Shown: positions 9,903-17,678 of the stretch, in pieces
How the letters are laid out: each line of letters opens with the position of its first letter
Position numbering within the stretch: the first letter of the stretch is position 1
From: Butyrivibrio sp. XPD2006
GTDB lineage: Bacteria; Bacillota; Clostridia; Lachnospirales; Lachnospiraceae
Direction of reading: 5' to 3'
Length of the DNA: 64,000 bases
Assembly (NCBI RefSeq): GCF_000420865.1
Contig: NZ_ATVT01000002.1
Span: forward strand, 186,001-250,000
Translations under genes and position numbers: made by a program
Notes under the pieces: generated by a model
Seen by the model: only the letters and a program-made list of their open reading frames with translations
What the model was told of the DNA's origin: nothing
The model's database searches: none

Positions 9903-11513
9903 AGTATAACCGTTTCGACCTTTTCCCTTTGTGACATAAAGAGCCTTATCCGCGCATTCAAGAACAGTTTCCGAATCATCGGTGTCAATCGGATACATCG
10001 CGCAGCCAATACTTACAGTTAGCTTTAAATCGCCCTTCGATGTTTTGAAGGGCTTTTTTGTGCTCTCCAATATCTCTTCGCAGATCTTTCTTGCCTTCTG
10101 ATGATCGGGTTTAGTAAATAATCCGCAGAATTCATCGCCTCCGAGCCTTGCAAATGTCAGATTCCTGTCTGTAAGCTTTTTCAGCCTCTGACCAACTCCT
10201 ACTATTACCTCGTCGCCAACGCTGTGACCGTAGGTGTCGTTGATATCCTTAAAATGGTCGACATCCAGCATGATAAGGCCATAGGCTTGAGACTGTCCTA
10301 TTGCCTGATTCATGTCCTCAATTATCTTCATCCTGTTAGGCATCTTTGTAAGGAAATCTGTTCTGAGCATTCTCTTCCTGCGCCTGTTTGAAGAGTAAAG
10401 AAAAGTGATCATCACCACAAGCAGGATCAGTATTACAAACACCAGATTGCTTATCATCTTGTTATCACGATAGAATCTGGTAAAGTGCCAATGCTCGTTA
10501 AGGATTACCGAATCGGAAGGAAGCTGGGAATACTTGATTCCAAATTTATCCAGTACACTCTGCTCAAAATATGTATCAGTCAGCATATCAGTCTGAAGCG
10601 GCATGTTGTCTGCAGATTCTCCGTTTAAGATCCTTTTAGCTGTCTCTCCCGCTATTTTCCCTGCTTCGTAATTAGAATATGAGATTCCGCCAAAAACGCC
10701 ATGCTCAATGTTCGCGGATGAGAGCCTGAAGATTGGCACTTTTGGAGCGTTGTCACTTATAAAGTCAGCTGCATTCTGAAGGGAGTAATTATTCTTTTCC
10801 CCGTCTGTTGTAAAATCAAGAAACAGGATAATGTCTTTTGACCCAAGCTCTTTAAACACGTCTTCAAGGCCCTTCGCCGTGTAATAAGATGTGTTTACGA
10901 TGTTGTACTCAAGATCCGGATGATTCTCTTTAAACTTCATGAACTCTACATAATCACCCTGACCGGCAACTGACGAGTCCAGGACCACCACCATATGGTA
11001 CCTCTCCGGGAAAAGAGCTCTCATAAGGGCATAGTTACCCTCAAAGTCCGGACTTTCAGCGATTCCCGTTGCATTTTTCATAGCTGCAGCCGTAACAGCC
11101 TCTGTTTTGTTGTTTATTCCCATAAAGACCATGGGAAGATCCGGAAACATCATAGACCTGTTATTTATGGCGTATCTCAGTGCAGTATCATCTGCCACCG
11201 CAATAAGGTCGTAATCTCTTGCAGAAAAGACCTTGTACTTAACGTACTTATCAAAATTCTGAATATCAATGGCTCCGTAGTATTTGTCTGAATCCATGAA
11301 TTCATAGGTGATGTCCGAATTGATGCCTTCCATTCCCTTTTTAAAACCCTCGAGCTGATCGGGAACAGTGGCGTTAGAATAACTGTAAGAAGATATAAAA
11401 AGAACTCGAAATTGCCGCTCTAAGTCATCCTGTGCGTGGGCTTTCGGCGCGCAGGAAACAATAATGATCATTGCTAAAATTGTCAATGCAAAGCAGCGTC
11501 TTACTTTTATCAT
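9882..11513 (-). CDS. Membrane diguanylate cyclase with ABC-type sensor domain
   Basis: Predicted to make cyclic-di-GMP in response to an external ligand. The 543-residue protein has an N-terminal signal/anchor (TILAMIIIVSC), an extracytoplasmic domain of about 330 residues resembling the ABC_sub_bind family (RVLFISSYSYSNATVPDQLEG, DLPMVFMGINN), one membrane helix (NLVFVILILLVVMITFLY) and a C-terminal GGDEF domain with intact RLGGDEF. The RxxD inhibitory site normally lying just before the motif is not evident. The start at 11513 was chosen because the longer frame would begin inside the terminator of the upstream gene. Ligand unknown. Confidence 0.9.
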   Translation of the reverse strand: MIKVRRCFALTILAMIIIVSCAPKAHAQDDLERQFRVLFISSYSYSNATVPDQLEGFKKGMEGINSDITYEFMDSDKYYGAIDIQNFDKYVKYKVFSARDYDLIAVADDTALRYAINNRSMMFPDLPMVFMGINNKTEAVTAAAMKNATGIAESPDFEGNYALMRALFPERYHMVVVLDSSVAGQGDYVEFMKFKENHPDLEYNIVNTSYYTAKGLEDVFKELGSKDIILFLDFTTDGEKNNYSLQNAADFISDNAPKVPIFRLSSANIEHGVFGGISYSNYEAGKIAGETAKRILNGESADNMPLQTDMLTDTYFEQSVLDKFGIKYSQLPSDSVILNEHWHFTRFYRDNKMISNLVFVILILLVVMITFLYSSNRRRKRMLRTDFLTKMPNRMKIIEDMNQAIGQSQAYGLIMLDVDHFKDINDTYGHSVGDEVIVGVGQRLKKLTDRNLTFARLGGDEFCGLFTKPDHQKARKICEEILESTKKPFKTSKGDLKLTVSIGCAMYPIDTDDSETVLECADKALYVTKGKGRNGYTLFNGVD

Positions 11514-11522
11514 AATGTACCT

Positions 11523-11554
11523 AAAAAGGTCCGGCCATAAAGCCAGACCTTTTT
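11523..11554 (-). terminator. Intrinsic terminator of the repetitive acidic protein gene
   Basis: A nine-bp stem AAAAAGGTC / GACCTTTTT, extended by GGC/GCC, ends in a T-run on the minus strand and starts 8 bp after the stop codon. It separates the 719-residue protein gene from the GGDEF sensor gene. Confidence 0.85.
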
Positions 11555-11561
11555 CGCTCAT

Positions 11562-13721
11562 TTATTTAGCCACAACCTTTGTGCCCTTGTGCCTTACGAT
11601 GGCACTGCATCCACCATTCTTGATCGTTTCTTTGACGAATGCATTCATGATGTCGTTGTAGCCGGTCTTGCCTTCTTTGTTAAAAGAGGTCTCAAGTGAG
11701 TCAAAATCATTGCCTTCATAAACTATTGCCATTGAGTTATTATCAGAAGTCTTCATCAGGAAGAGGGTCCTGTCGCCACTCTTTACAGTAGTGTATTCGT
11801 AATCTTCCGAAGACAGGAAGCTCTCAATATCCTCAACCGCACCTTCCATAGCATCAGCAGCTGCATCCATATCCATCGGAACAGGGGTCTGATCTATCTC
11901 TGCAGTATCGACATCGATAACGGGAGCTTCTGCTGCAGGTTCCTCAATAGCAGGCATCTCTGCCGGTGCTTCCTCAGCTGCTGCCTGTTCAGCTGCCATC
12001 ATTGCTGCTGCCACAGGATCAAGATCTGCGGTCTCAGCTGCAGGAATCTCCTCTGCAGGAATTTCAGGCATCGGAGTCTCCTCTACAGGAGGTTCGGTAA
12101 TTGCTTCTGCCGCGAAGTCTTCCATAGGAATTTCTGAAGGTGCTTCCTCTGCCGGGGCTGCCTCTGTTACAGGAACATCTGCCGGCATCTCTGCTGCCGG
12201 GGCTGCTTCTGCTTCCATCATTGCTGCCATTACAGCGTCCATCTCAGCCGGTGCTTCCTCTACAGGAGTTTCCTCCATAGGTGCTTCCTCAATAACGGGC
12301 TCAGTCAGAGCATCTACTTCTGCGTTTAATATAGCATCAAGATTCTCGCCTGCTGCCGCATCCTCTGCAGGGGCTTCTACAGGTGTTTCAGTAGGCATCA
12401 CTACAAGGATCTCAGGTTCAGATGCAGGGATATCTACAGGCATTTCCACCGGTGCTTCTGCTGCCGGTGCTGCCTCTGCCGCTGCCATTGCTGCCATTAC
12501 GGCATCCATATCTGCAGGTGCCTCTTCAACTGGGGCCTCTGCCGGAACTTCTTCTGCAGGTGCTGTCTCTGCCGCCATCATCGCTGCCATTACAGCGTCC
12601 ATCTCAGCAGGAGCTTCCTCTGCAGGTGCTTCTGCTATCGGAACATCAGTCGGCATTTCTACCGGTACTTCCGCTGCGGGAGCTGCCTCTGCTGCTTGCG
12701 CCGCAGCTGCGTCTGCCATCATTGCTGCCATCACAGGGTCAATATCTACAGGCGCTTCTTCTGCAGGTGCTGCCTCTGCCACATGAACATCAGCCGGTAT
12801 CTCTACCGGTGCTTCTGCTGCTGCCATCGCCGCCATCATTGCATCCATATCTACAGGCGCTTCTTCAGCCGGCGCTGCTTCTGCCACAGGAACATCAGCC
12901 GGCATCTCTACCGGCGCTTCCGCTGCCGGCGCTGTTTCTGCTGCTGCCATCGCCGCCATCATTGCATCCATATCTACAGGTGTTTCTTCTGCCGGTGCTG
13001 CTTCTGCCACAGGAACATCAGCCGGCATCTCTACCGGCGCTTCCGCTGCCGGCGCTGTTTCTGCTGCTGCCATCGCCGCCATCATTGCATCCATATCTAC
13101 AGGCGCTTCTTCAGCCGGCGCTGCTTCTGCCACAGGAACATCAGCCGGCATCTCTACCGGCGCTTCCGCTGCAGGTGCTGCCTCTGCTACCGCCATTGCC
13201 GCCATCATTGCATCCATATCTACAGGCGCTTCTTCTGCAGGTGCTGCCTCTGCTACAGGAACATCAGCCGGCATCTCTACCGGAGCTTCCGCTGCAGGCG
13301 CTGCTTCCGCTGCTGCCATTGCCGCCATCATCGCATCAACATCAGTCGCACTCTCAGCTGTTGCCATTGCTGCCATCATTGCATCAACATCGACAGGTTC
13401 AGCAGGTGCTTCTTCTGCAGGAGCTGCTCCTGCGTCAGCCATTGCTGCCATTGCAGCTGCCATAGCGTCTGCTTCTGCTGCTTCTGCCGGACTTGGAGCA
13501 TCAGCTCCCGGAGCCGCCAGAATATCTTCAAGATTAGGGATATCTTCTATTGGTGCCTGCTCTGTAGCTTTCTTGCGCCCACGTTTAGGCTTTGGTGCTT
13601 CCTCAACGGGCGCAGCCTCTGCCGGAGCTTCATTCGCTCCCATAGCCGCTAAAAGATCATCTACATTCGCAGTCGAAAGATCCTGTCCATTAAGAATATC
13701 CTGAGTGCTCATGCCTTCCAT
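11562..13721 (-). CDS. Repetitive Ala/Pro/Glu/Met-rich protein with C-terminal globular domain
   Basis: No family recognised. The 719-residue protein has no signal peptide. A short N-terminal region (STQDILNGQDLSTANVDDLL) is followed by a basic patch KPKRGRKK at about residue 44, similar to an AT-hook. Then come about 550 residues of low-complexity repeats built on DMDAMMAAMAAAE and APVEMPADVPVAEAAP, including four near-identical 41-residue units. The last 95 residues look globular (VKSGDRTLFLMKTSDNNS, GGCSAIVRHKGTKVVAK). The start has a strong AAGGAGA site. The strong codon bias and perfect reading frame through long repeats argue that it is translated. It could be a cytoplasmic scaffold or a DNA-associated protein; neither is established. 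Confidence 0.85.
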   Translation of the reverse strand: MEGMSTQDILNGQDLSTANVDDLLAAMGANEAPAEAAPVEEAPKPKRGRKKATEQAPIEDIPNLEDILAAPGADAPSPAEAAEADAMAAAMAAMADAGAAPAEEAPAEPVDVDAMMAAMATAESATDVDAMMAAMAAAEAAPAAEAPVEMPADVPVAEAAPAEEAPVDMDAMMAAMAVAEAAPAAEAPVEMPADVPVAEAAPAEEAPVDMDAMMAAMAAAETAPAAEAPVEMPADVPVAEAAPAEETPVDMDAMMAAMAAAETAPAAEAPVEMPADVPVAEAAPAEEAPVDMDAMMAAMAAAEAPVEIPADVHVAEAAPAEEAPVDIDPVMAAMMADAAAAQAAEAAPAAEVPVEMPTDVPIAEAPAEEAPAEMDAVMAAMMAAETAPAEEVPAEAPVEEAPADMDAVMAAMAAAEAAPAAEAPVEMPVDIPASEPEILVVMPTETPVEAPAEDAAAGENLDAILNAEVDALTEPVIEEAPMEETPVEEAPAEMDAVMAAMMEAEAAPAAEMPADVPVTEAAPAEEAPSEIPMEDFAAEAITEPPVEETPMPEIPAEEIPAAETADLDPVAAAMMAAEQAAAEEAPAEMPAIEEPAAEAPVIDVDTAEIDQTPVPMDMDAAADAMEGAVEDIESFLSSEDYEYTTVKSGDRTLFLMKTSDNNSMAIVYEGNDFDSLETSFNKEGKTGYNDIMNAFVKETIKNGGCSAIVRHKGTKVVAK
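12841..13332 (-). repeat. Four 123-bp tandem units inside the repetitive protein gene
   Basis: The marker GCATCCATATCTACAGG or its variant recurs at 12841, 12964, 13087 and 13210, then GCATCAACATC at 13333, each 123 bp (41 codons) apart. Units differ by a few bases, mostly silent. Diverged units flank the block on both sides. Confidence 0.85.
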
Positions 13722-14035
13722 GCTGATTCTCCTTTCATGCTAGCAATTATATTTGAAAGTATTAATAGTCGGAATTACACACATATATTATCGCCCAAAT
13801 TCGTCAGAAAACATAGTAAATTTTCTATAAATTCCGCTATATCGTAAATTACTTAAGATTTTCTTAATGTCATTTACTTTCCTCTCAACATTTGCTATAT
13901 TGTGTTCCGGTGTATCCATGTGCGGTGCTTCAACCACACACACCAGATGTCCACCTGCATTCGCAGGAACATTCCAACTTTTACCAGAGGTTATGCCTCT
14001 TATTGAAAAGCAATCATTAGAAAGGGTATGTACTA
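13722..14035. other. Intergenic region with a possible small gene remnant
   Basis: No firm gene is seen in these 314 bases. On the minus strand an open frame runs across 13788-14084 whose C-terminal half (VCVVEAPHMDTPEHNIANVE) has protein-like composition, but it lacks a ribosome site and overlaps the start of the plus-strand nuclease-like gene. It may be the remnant of a decayed gene. The divergent promoters of the two flanking genes should also lie here. Confidence 0.3.
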
Positions 14036-14824
14036 TTGAATCAAACGCAAATCTATATTGAACGTAAACTGGAATTGGAAACATCCATCAAGAAGCTTGA
14101 GAGTCAGCTATCCTCAATGCCGGAAGGAACTATTGTATGTTATAAACATAGGATTGGTAATAAGAAATACCCGCAATTCTACAAACAGATTGTGGCAAAC
14201 GGAAAAGCAAGGAGACAGTATCTTTCGCATAAGAATACTGCCGAAACTAAAATTCTGGCGCATAAACTATTACTTTCAAAACAACTTGCAGATATGCAAA
14301 ACGAGCTGACTTGTGTAAATTACTATATCAACAATCGTAAGTTTGAGGATTCTTCAAAACTCTTGTCCATAGGCTCGCCTTATAGAAAGCTGTTATTGGA
14401 AAATGATCCTTTATTAGACAATTGGGAATATCTCCCTTACAACAAAAGCACTGACCATCCAGAGCATCTCAACACTCCGGCTCCAAAAAATGAATTAGTC
14501 CGATCAAAATCTGAAGCAACTATTGCCTACATCTTATACTCTCACGGTATTCCCTACAGATACGAAGAAATACATGATATATACGGATATTCCATCGCAA
14601 CTGATTTTACTGTAATGCATCCAAAGACCGGTCAGATCATTCTTTGGGAGCACTTTGGACGTTGCGATGATCCAGGCTACCAGAAGACTGTTGATTTTAA
14701 AATGTATCGATATATCCGAGCCGGTTATCTGCCAGGAGTAAACTTCATCACAACCTACGAGGACAGCAAGCATCTTCTGGATCCTATGCTGGTCGAGGAG
14801 ATTGTAAAAAAGTTCTTCCTCTGA
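14036..14824 (+). CDS. Possible PD-(D/E)XK nuclease-fold protein, unknown role
   Basis: A 262-residue protein with no named family. The first 95 residues form a probable coiled coil (LELETSIKKLESQLSS). From residue 150 on, the pattern E160 (RSKSE), D190 (ATDFTV), E205 (ILWEHFG) and K222 (DFKMYRY) with predicted beta strands resembles the PD-(D/E)XK nuclease core, though the ExK motif is not canonical. It starts with TTG, preceded by GAAAGGG; an upstream ATG runs into a stop after three codons. It stands alone, AT-richer than its neighbours, and is followed by a 74-bp tandem repeat, so acquisition by transfer is possible. A role in DNA processing is inference only. Confidence 0.65.
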   Translation: MNQTQIYIERKLELETSIKKLESQLSSMPEGTIVCYKHRIGNKKYPQFYKQIVANGKARRQYLSHKNTAETKILAHKLLLSKQLADMQNELTCVNYYINNRKFEDSSKLLSIGSPYRKLLLENDPLLDNWEYLPYNKSTDHPEHLNTPAPKNELVRSKSEATIAYILYSHGIPYRYEEIHDIYGYSIATDFTVMHPKTGQIILWEHFGRCDDPGYQKTVDFKMYRYIRAGYLPGVNFITTYEDSKHLLDPMLVEEIVKKFFL

Positions 14825-14826
14825 AA

Positions 14827-15018
14827 TTTACCTGTCTATGCACCAAGAAGGCTCCTCTCTGCCATAAAACACAGCTCAGAAAAAGATTTTGTGCAAGCTT
14901 TTTACCTGTCTAGCTACCAAGACTGTTCCCTCTTGCCATAAAATACAGCCCAGAAAAAGATTTTGTGCAAGTCTTTTACCTGTCTAACTGCCATGATAGC
15001 GCCTTCCTGCCATAAACC
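14827..15018. repeat. 74-bp tandem direct repeat, about 2.6 copies
   Basis: TTTACCTGTCT begins units at 14827, 14901 and 14975, each exactly 74 bp apart. Each unit also carries TGCCATAAA; the first two carry an almost identical AGAAAAAGATTTTGTGCAAG, and the third stops after TGCCATAAAC. The block starts right after the stop codon of the nuclease-like gene. Function unknown. Confidence 0.85.
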
Positions 15019-15061
15019 ATTCCTAACGTCTACCACAATCCAAACAAATTCCCCATTGCCA

Positions 15062-15102
15062 CAAAAAAAGCCATAGCTTCAAGAATTTCTCAAAGCTATG
15101 GC
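15062..15102 (-). terminator. Intrinsic terminator of the cyclophilin operon
   Basis: A ten-bp stem GCCATAGCTT / AAGCTATGGC with a 13-nt loop is followed on the minus strand by seven T. It lies about 40 bp past the cyclophilin stop codon. Confidence 0.9.
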
Positions 15103-15139
15103 CCATCTTTCTTATATCATATCGCTCCGACTAACTACA

Positions 15140-15661
15140 TCAAACCTTCTCAGGTTCAGGATACTCAACACCAAAGGTCTCAACCGTAACGGTCTTCATC
15201 TTCTGTTCGTTAACAGGCTTGTCATTCCAGTCAGTATCTGTTTCTGCGATCTTGTTTACGACATCCATGCCCTCAGTAACCTTACCGAAAGCAGCATAAT
15301 CACCGTCAAGGTGAGGTGATGTCTTGTGCATGATGAAGAACTGTGAACCTGCTGAATCAGGCATCATTGATCTTGCCATTGAGAGAACACCCTCGGTGTG
15401 CTTAAGATCATTCTTAAATCCGTTTGATGAAAACTCTCCCTTAATGCCGTATCCGGGACCACCGATTCCGATTCCTTCAGGATCTCCGCCCTGAAGCATA
15501 AATCCCTTAATGACTCTGTGGAAAATAAGTCCGTCATAAAACTTTTTGTTAATAAGTGAAATGAAGTTGTTAACTGTGTTAGGTGCAATCTCCGGATAGA
15601 GCTCTGCCTTTATAACATCTCCATTTTCCATTGTTATTGTAACTATTGGATTCTGTGCCAT
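15140..15661 (-). CDS. Cyclophilin-type peptidyl-prolyl isomerase
   Basis: Catalyses cis-trans isomerisation of proline peptide bonds, assisting protein folding. The 173-residue protein shows the cyclophilin core: FHRVIKGFMLQGGDPEGIG with the catalytic Arg, SAGSQFFIMHK, and HLDGDYAAFGKV. It has no signal peptide, so it should be cytoplasmic. The start at 15661 has AAGGAG six nt ahead; an upstream Met falls before the stop of the preceding gene. It follows the secreted repeat protein gene by 10 bp and shares its terminator, so both form an operon. The pairing with a secreted partner has no obvious functional reason. Confidence 0.95.
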   Translation of the reverse strand: MAQNPIVTITMENGDVIKAELYPEIAPNTVNNFISLINKKFYDGLIFHRVIKGFMLQGGDPEGIGIGGPGYGIKGEFSSNGFKNDLKHTEGVLSMARSMMPDSAGSQFFIMHKTSPHLDGDYAAFGKVTEGMDVVNKIAETDTDWNDKPVNEQKMKTVTVETFGVEYPEPEKV

Positions 15662-15671
15662 TTTATTCTCC

Positions 15672-16712
15672 TTAATTCGCAATTATTGAAACTGCGTGAT
15701 TATATTCGTCGCTTCCGCGCTCGCATGTAACCTGGATATTCTTGCCAAGCAAAAGTACGGGACATCTTGAGAAGTTTGTTGCAGCATCAAGTCTTATCTG
15801 CATCACACCCCCGCTGGTATTGAGGAAAAGTGTATTCTCCGTTGTATCACCTGTAACAGTACCGGATACAGTAAATCTGGTATTGGAGTCAAGTGTAACT
15901 TCCTCAGCTGCACTCGCATTATTATTGACTATCTTGGAAGCATGATTCCATGCATCGCTTCCTCTGTAGAAATTAACAGTTACATTCTGTCCCGGGATAA
16001 GAACTCTTGATGCGCTGACATCTGTAGCAAGATCAAGCACAAGCTGCATTGTTCCGCCAGATGTATTCAGATAGAGAAGTGAAGTTGTTGTGCCTTTTTC
16101 AACTGTTCCGCTTATACCTGAACCTGAAGCTGCAACTCCTGTTGATGATCCGGCAGAAGTTGAAGATCCTGCAACATCGGAAATTGACAACGCATGCATA
16201 TATGCATCTGAGCCTCTTGCCACAACAACCTGCACAGTCTTACCGATAATAAGAAGCTTAACATTGCTTACATCTGTGCTCTCGTCTATCTTGATCTGCA
16301 TGGTTCCGTTATCAACTACCAGATAGAGAAGCTCTTCTGTTGTTCCCTTTGCAATCGTTCCCTTTACCGTAGCCTTGTTGGAACTGTCAACAGCAACCTT
16401 TCCGACAGATGAATTGCCGGTAATCTTGGATGCATGCCAGTACTCATCGCCGCCCACATAGCAATTTGCCGTTACTGTATTGCCGGGCAACAGGAATTTG
16501 GCATTTACAATTTCAGTATTTCCATCAAGCTTAATCTCAACTGTACCTCCACTGGTTGAAAGGTATAGCTTATCAGCTGTGGTCTTATCTGAAACCGTTC
16601 CGGAATAAGTCATTTCCGCAGCAAAAGATGTTGCAGGAAGTCGGATCAGTCCCAAAACCACACAGGATAACAGTAATACCACACTCATCATTATAGAATT
16701 TATCTTCTTCAT
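15672..16712 (-). CDS. Secreted four-repeat beta protein, unknown function
   Basis: Predicted exported protein of 346 residues with a signal peptide (MKKINSIMMSVVLLLSC to TSFAAE). The mature part consists of four repeats of about 75 residues, each with the order GTVxxxTTxxLLYLxTSGGTMQI, LDxxTD, LLIPGxxVxV, RGSDxYxHAxxI. The repeats look all-beta and resemble short OB- or barrel-type units, but no family is recognised. There is no anchoring motif. A ribosome site AAGGGGG precedes the start, and a good promoter lies 50 bp upstream. It is cotranscribed with the cyclophilin gene. Substrate or ligand unknown. Confidence 0.85.
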   Translation of the reverse strand: MKKINSIMMSVVLLLSCVVLGLIRLPATSFAAEMTYSGTVSDKTTADKLYLSTSGGTVEIKLDGNTEIVNAKFLLPGNTVTANCYVGGDEYWHASKITGNSSVGKVAVDSSNKATVKGTIAKGTTEELLYLVVDNGTMQIKIDESTDVSNVKLLIIGKTVQVVVARGSDAYMHALSISDVAGSSTSAGSSTGVAASGSGISGTVEKGTTTSLLYLNTSGGTMQLVLDLATDVSASRVLIPGQNVTVNFYRGSDAWNHASKIVNNNASAAEEVTLDSNTRFTVSGTVTGDTTENTLFLNTSGGVMQIRLDAATNFSRCPVLLLGKNIQVTCERGSDEYNHAVSIIAN

Positions 16713-16762
16713 AGAACCCCCTTCGCAACTTCACACACAAAATATCAATATTTTACAGATAA

Positions 16763-16792
16763 ATTATACATCATATTGTGGTATGTTGTGAA
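16763..16792 (-). promoter_or_regulatory. Promoter of the secreted repeat protein operon
   Basis: On the minus strand TTCACA (16787-16792) and a consensus TATAAT (16763-16768) are 18 bp apart, about 50 bp before the ATG at 16712. Confidence 0.65.
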
Positions 16793-16863
16793 GTAGGGTG
16801 ATATCAGTTTGTCGAACACAATATATTTAAGCTTATCGCTGCAATTTCATTTATCCTGTCCTA

Positions 16864-17676
16864 TTACCAAGGATTATTCTTGCCGCCTGAGCTGCCGCCT
16901 TCTTCGTCTCCGTTTCCGCCGGAGCCGTCGCTGTCATCGCCGCCTCCGAAGCTGTCCTCATCGCCGCCGACGTAGTCAGACCATTTCTGAAGGTCATCCT
17001 GCTGGTCTTTTCTGTCTTCCAGAGCGCCCTTCTTATTTTCCTCGAGCTCGTTCTGGATTCTCTTTTCCCTGTCGTTTCCGCCCTTACCGCTGCCGGAAGA
17101 GTCTCCGTCACTGTTGTCCTGAGGGGGCTGATCCTGAGGCTGGTCAGAGCCACTTGTGCTGTCGGGGTTCTTGAGCTTTTCGATCATTGCATCGATATCT
17201 TCTTTGAGCTGCTGGGCATCTGCATTATGTCCGTCGCCCTCATTGGTTGCACAGCCATTTTCAAGAAGCACATCTCGTGCCTTATACAGTATGAAAAGAG
17301 CCGTATCAATCTTTTCCTGTGAATCCAGATTGTAAAAATCTATTGTATTGCACAGAGAAAGCGCCAGATTGATCCTGATAAGGCAGTCCTTATCTTCCGG
17401 CGGATAGTTCTGCAAAGCCTGATTATAGTAGCCGATAGCCGAATTGTAATCACCCTTTTTGTATGCTGCATTACCAAGGTTGTAATATGGAAGATAGCTC
17501 TCCGGGAAGTTCATCTTAAGGAGCTTCTCCTCGGCTTCCGTTTCATACTCGCCCTTGTTATATGCGTTAACAAATAAATGATTTGTAACCAGTCTTGTAC
17601 CAAGCATTATTGCCACGATAAGAATGATAATTCCCACCAGTGCAATAAAATAATACTTCAGAGGAATTTTTCTCAT
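16864..17676 (-). CDS. TPR membrane protein, BatC-like
   Basis: Last gene of the MoxR/Bat-like cluster. The 270-residue protein has an N-terminal membrane helix (YYFIALVGIIILIVAIMLG), then tetratricopeptide-like helices (YLPYYNLGNAAYKKGDYNSAI, YNQALQNYP), and a disordered Gly/Ser/Asp-rich tail after residue 165 with a charged helical stretch (DREKRIQNELEENKKGALEDR). This matches the TPR component found with vWA proteins in Bat operons, where it is thought to help assemble envelope complexes. It starts 2 bp after the stop of the vWA gene. Confidence 0.8.
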   Translation of the reverse strand: MRKIPLKYYFIALVGIIILIVAIMLGTRLVTNHLFVNAYNKGEYETEAEEKLLKMNFPESYLPYYNLGNAAYKKGDYNSAIGYYNQALQNYPPEDKDCLIRINLALSLCNTIDFYNLDSQEKIDTALFILYKARDVLLENGCATNEGDGHNADAQQLKEDIDAMIEKLKNPDSTSGSDQPQDQPPQDNSDGDSSGSGKGGNDREKRIQNELEENKKGALEDRKDQQDDLQKWSDYVGGDEDSFGGGDDSDGSGGNGDEEGGSSGGKNNPW

Positions 17677-17678
17677 AA

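Noticed and set aside
12422-13652. Long plus-strand frames (Leu/Pro-rich and Cys/Arg/His-rich) opposite the repetitive protein gene
   Set aside because: They are shadows of the 123-bp repeats on the other strand, have no ribosome sites and very biased composition.
13788-14084. 98-residue minus-strand gene between the repetitive protein and nuclease-like genes
   Set aside because: Partly protein-like, but no ribosome site, overlaps another gene start, and no family recognised; kept only as a possible remnant.
14827-15018. CRISPR array
   Set aside because: Units of 74 bp are contiguous, without alternating repeats and unique spacers of equal size, and no cas genes are near.
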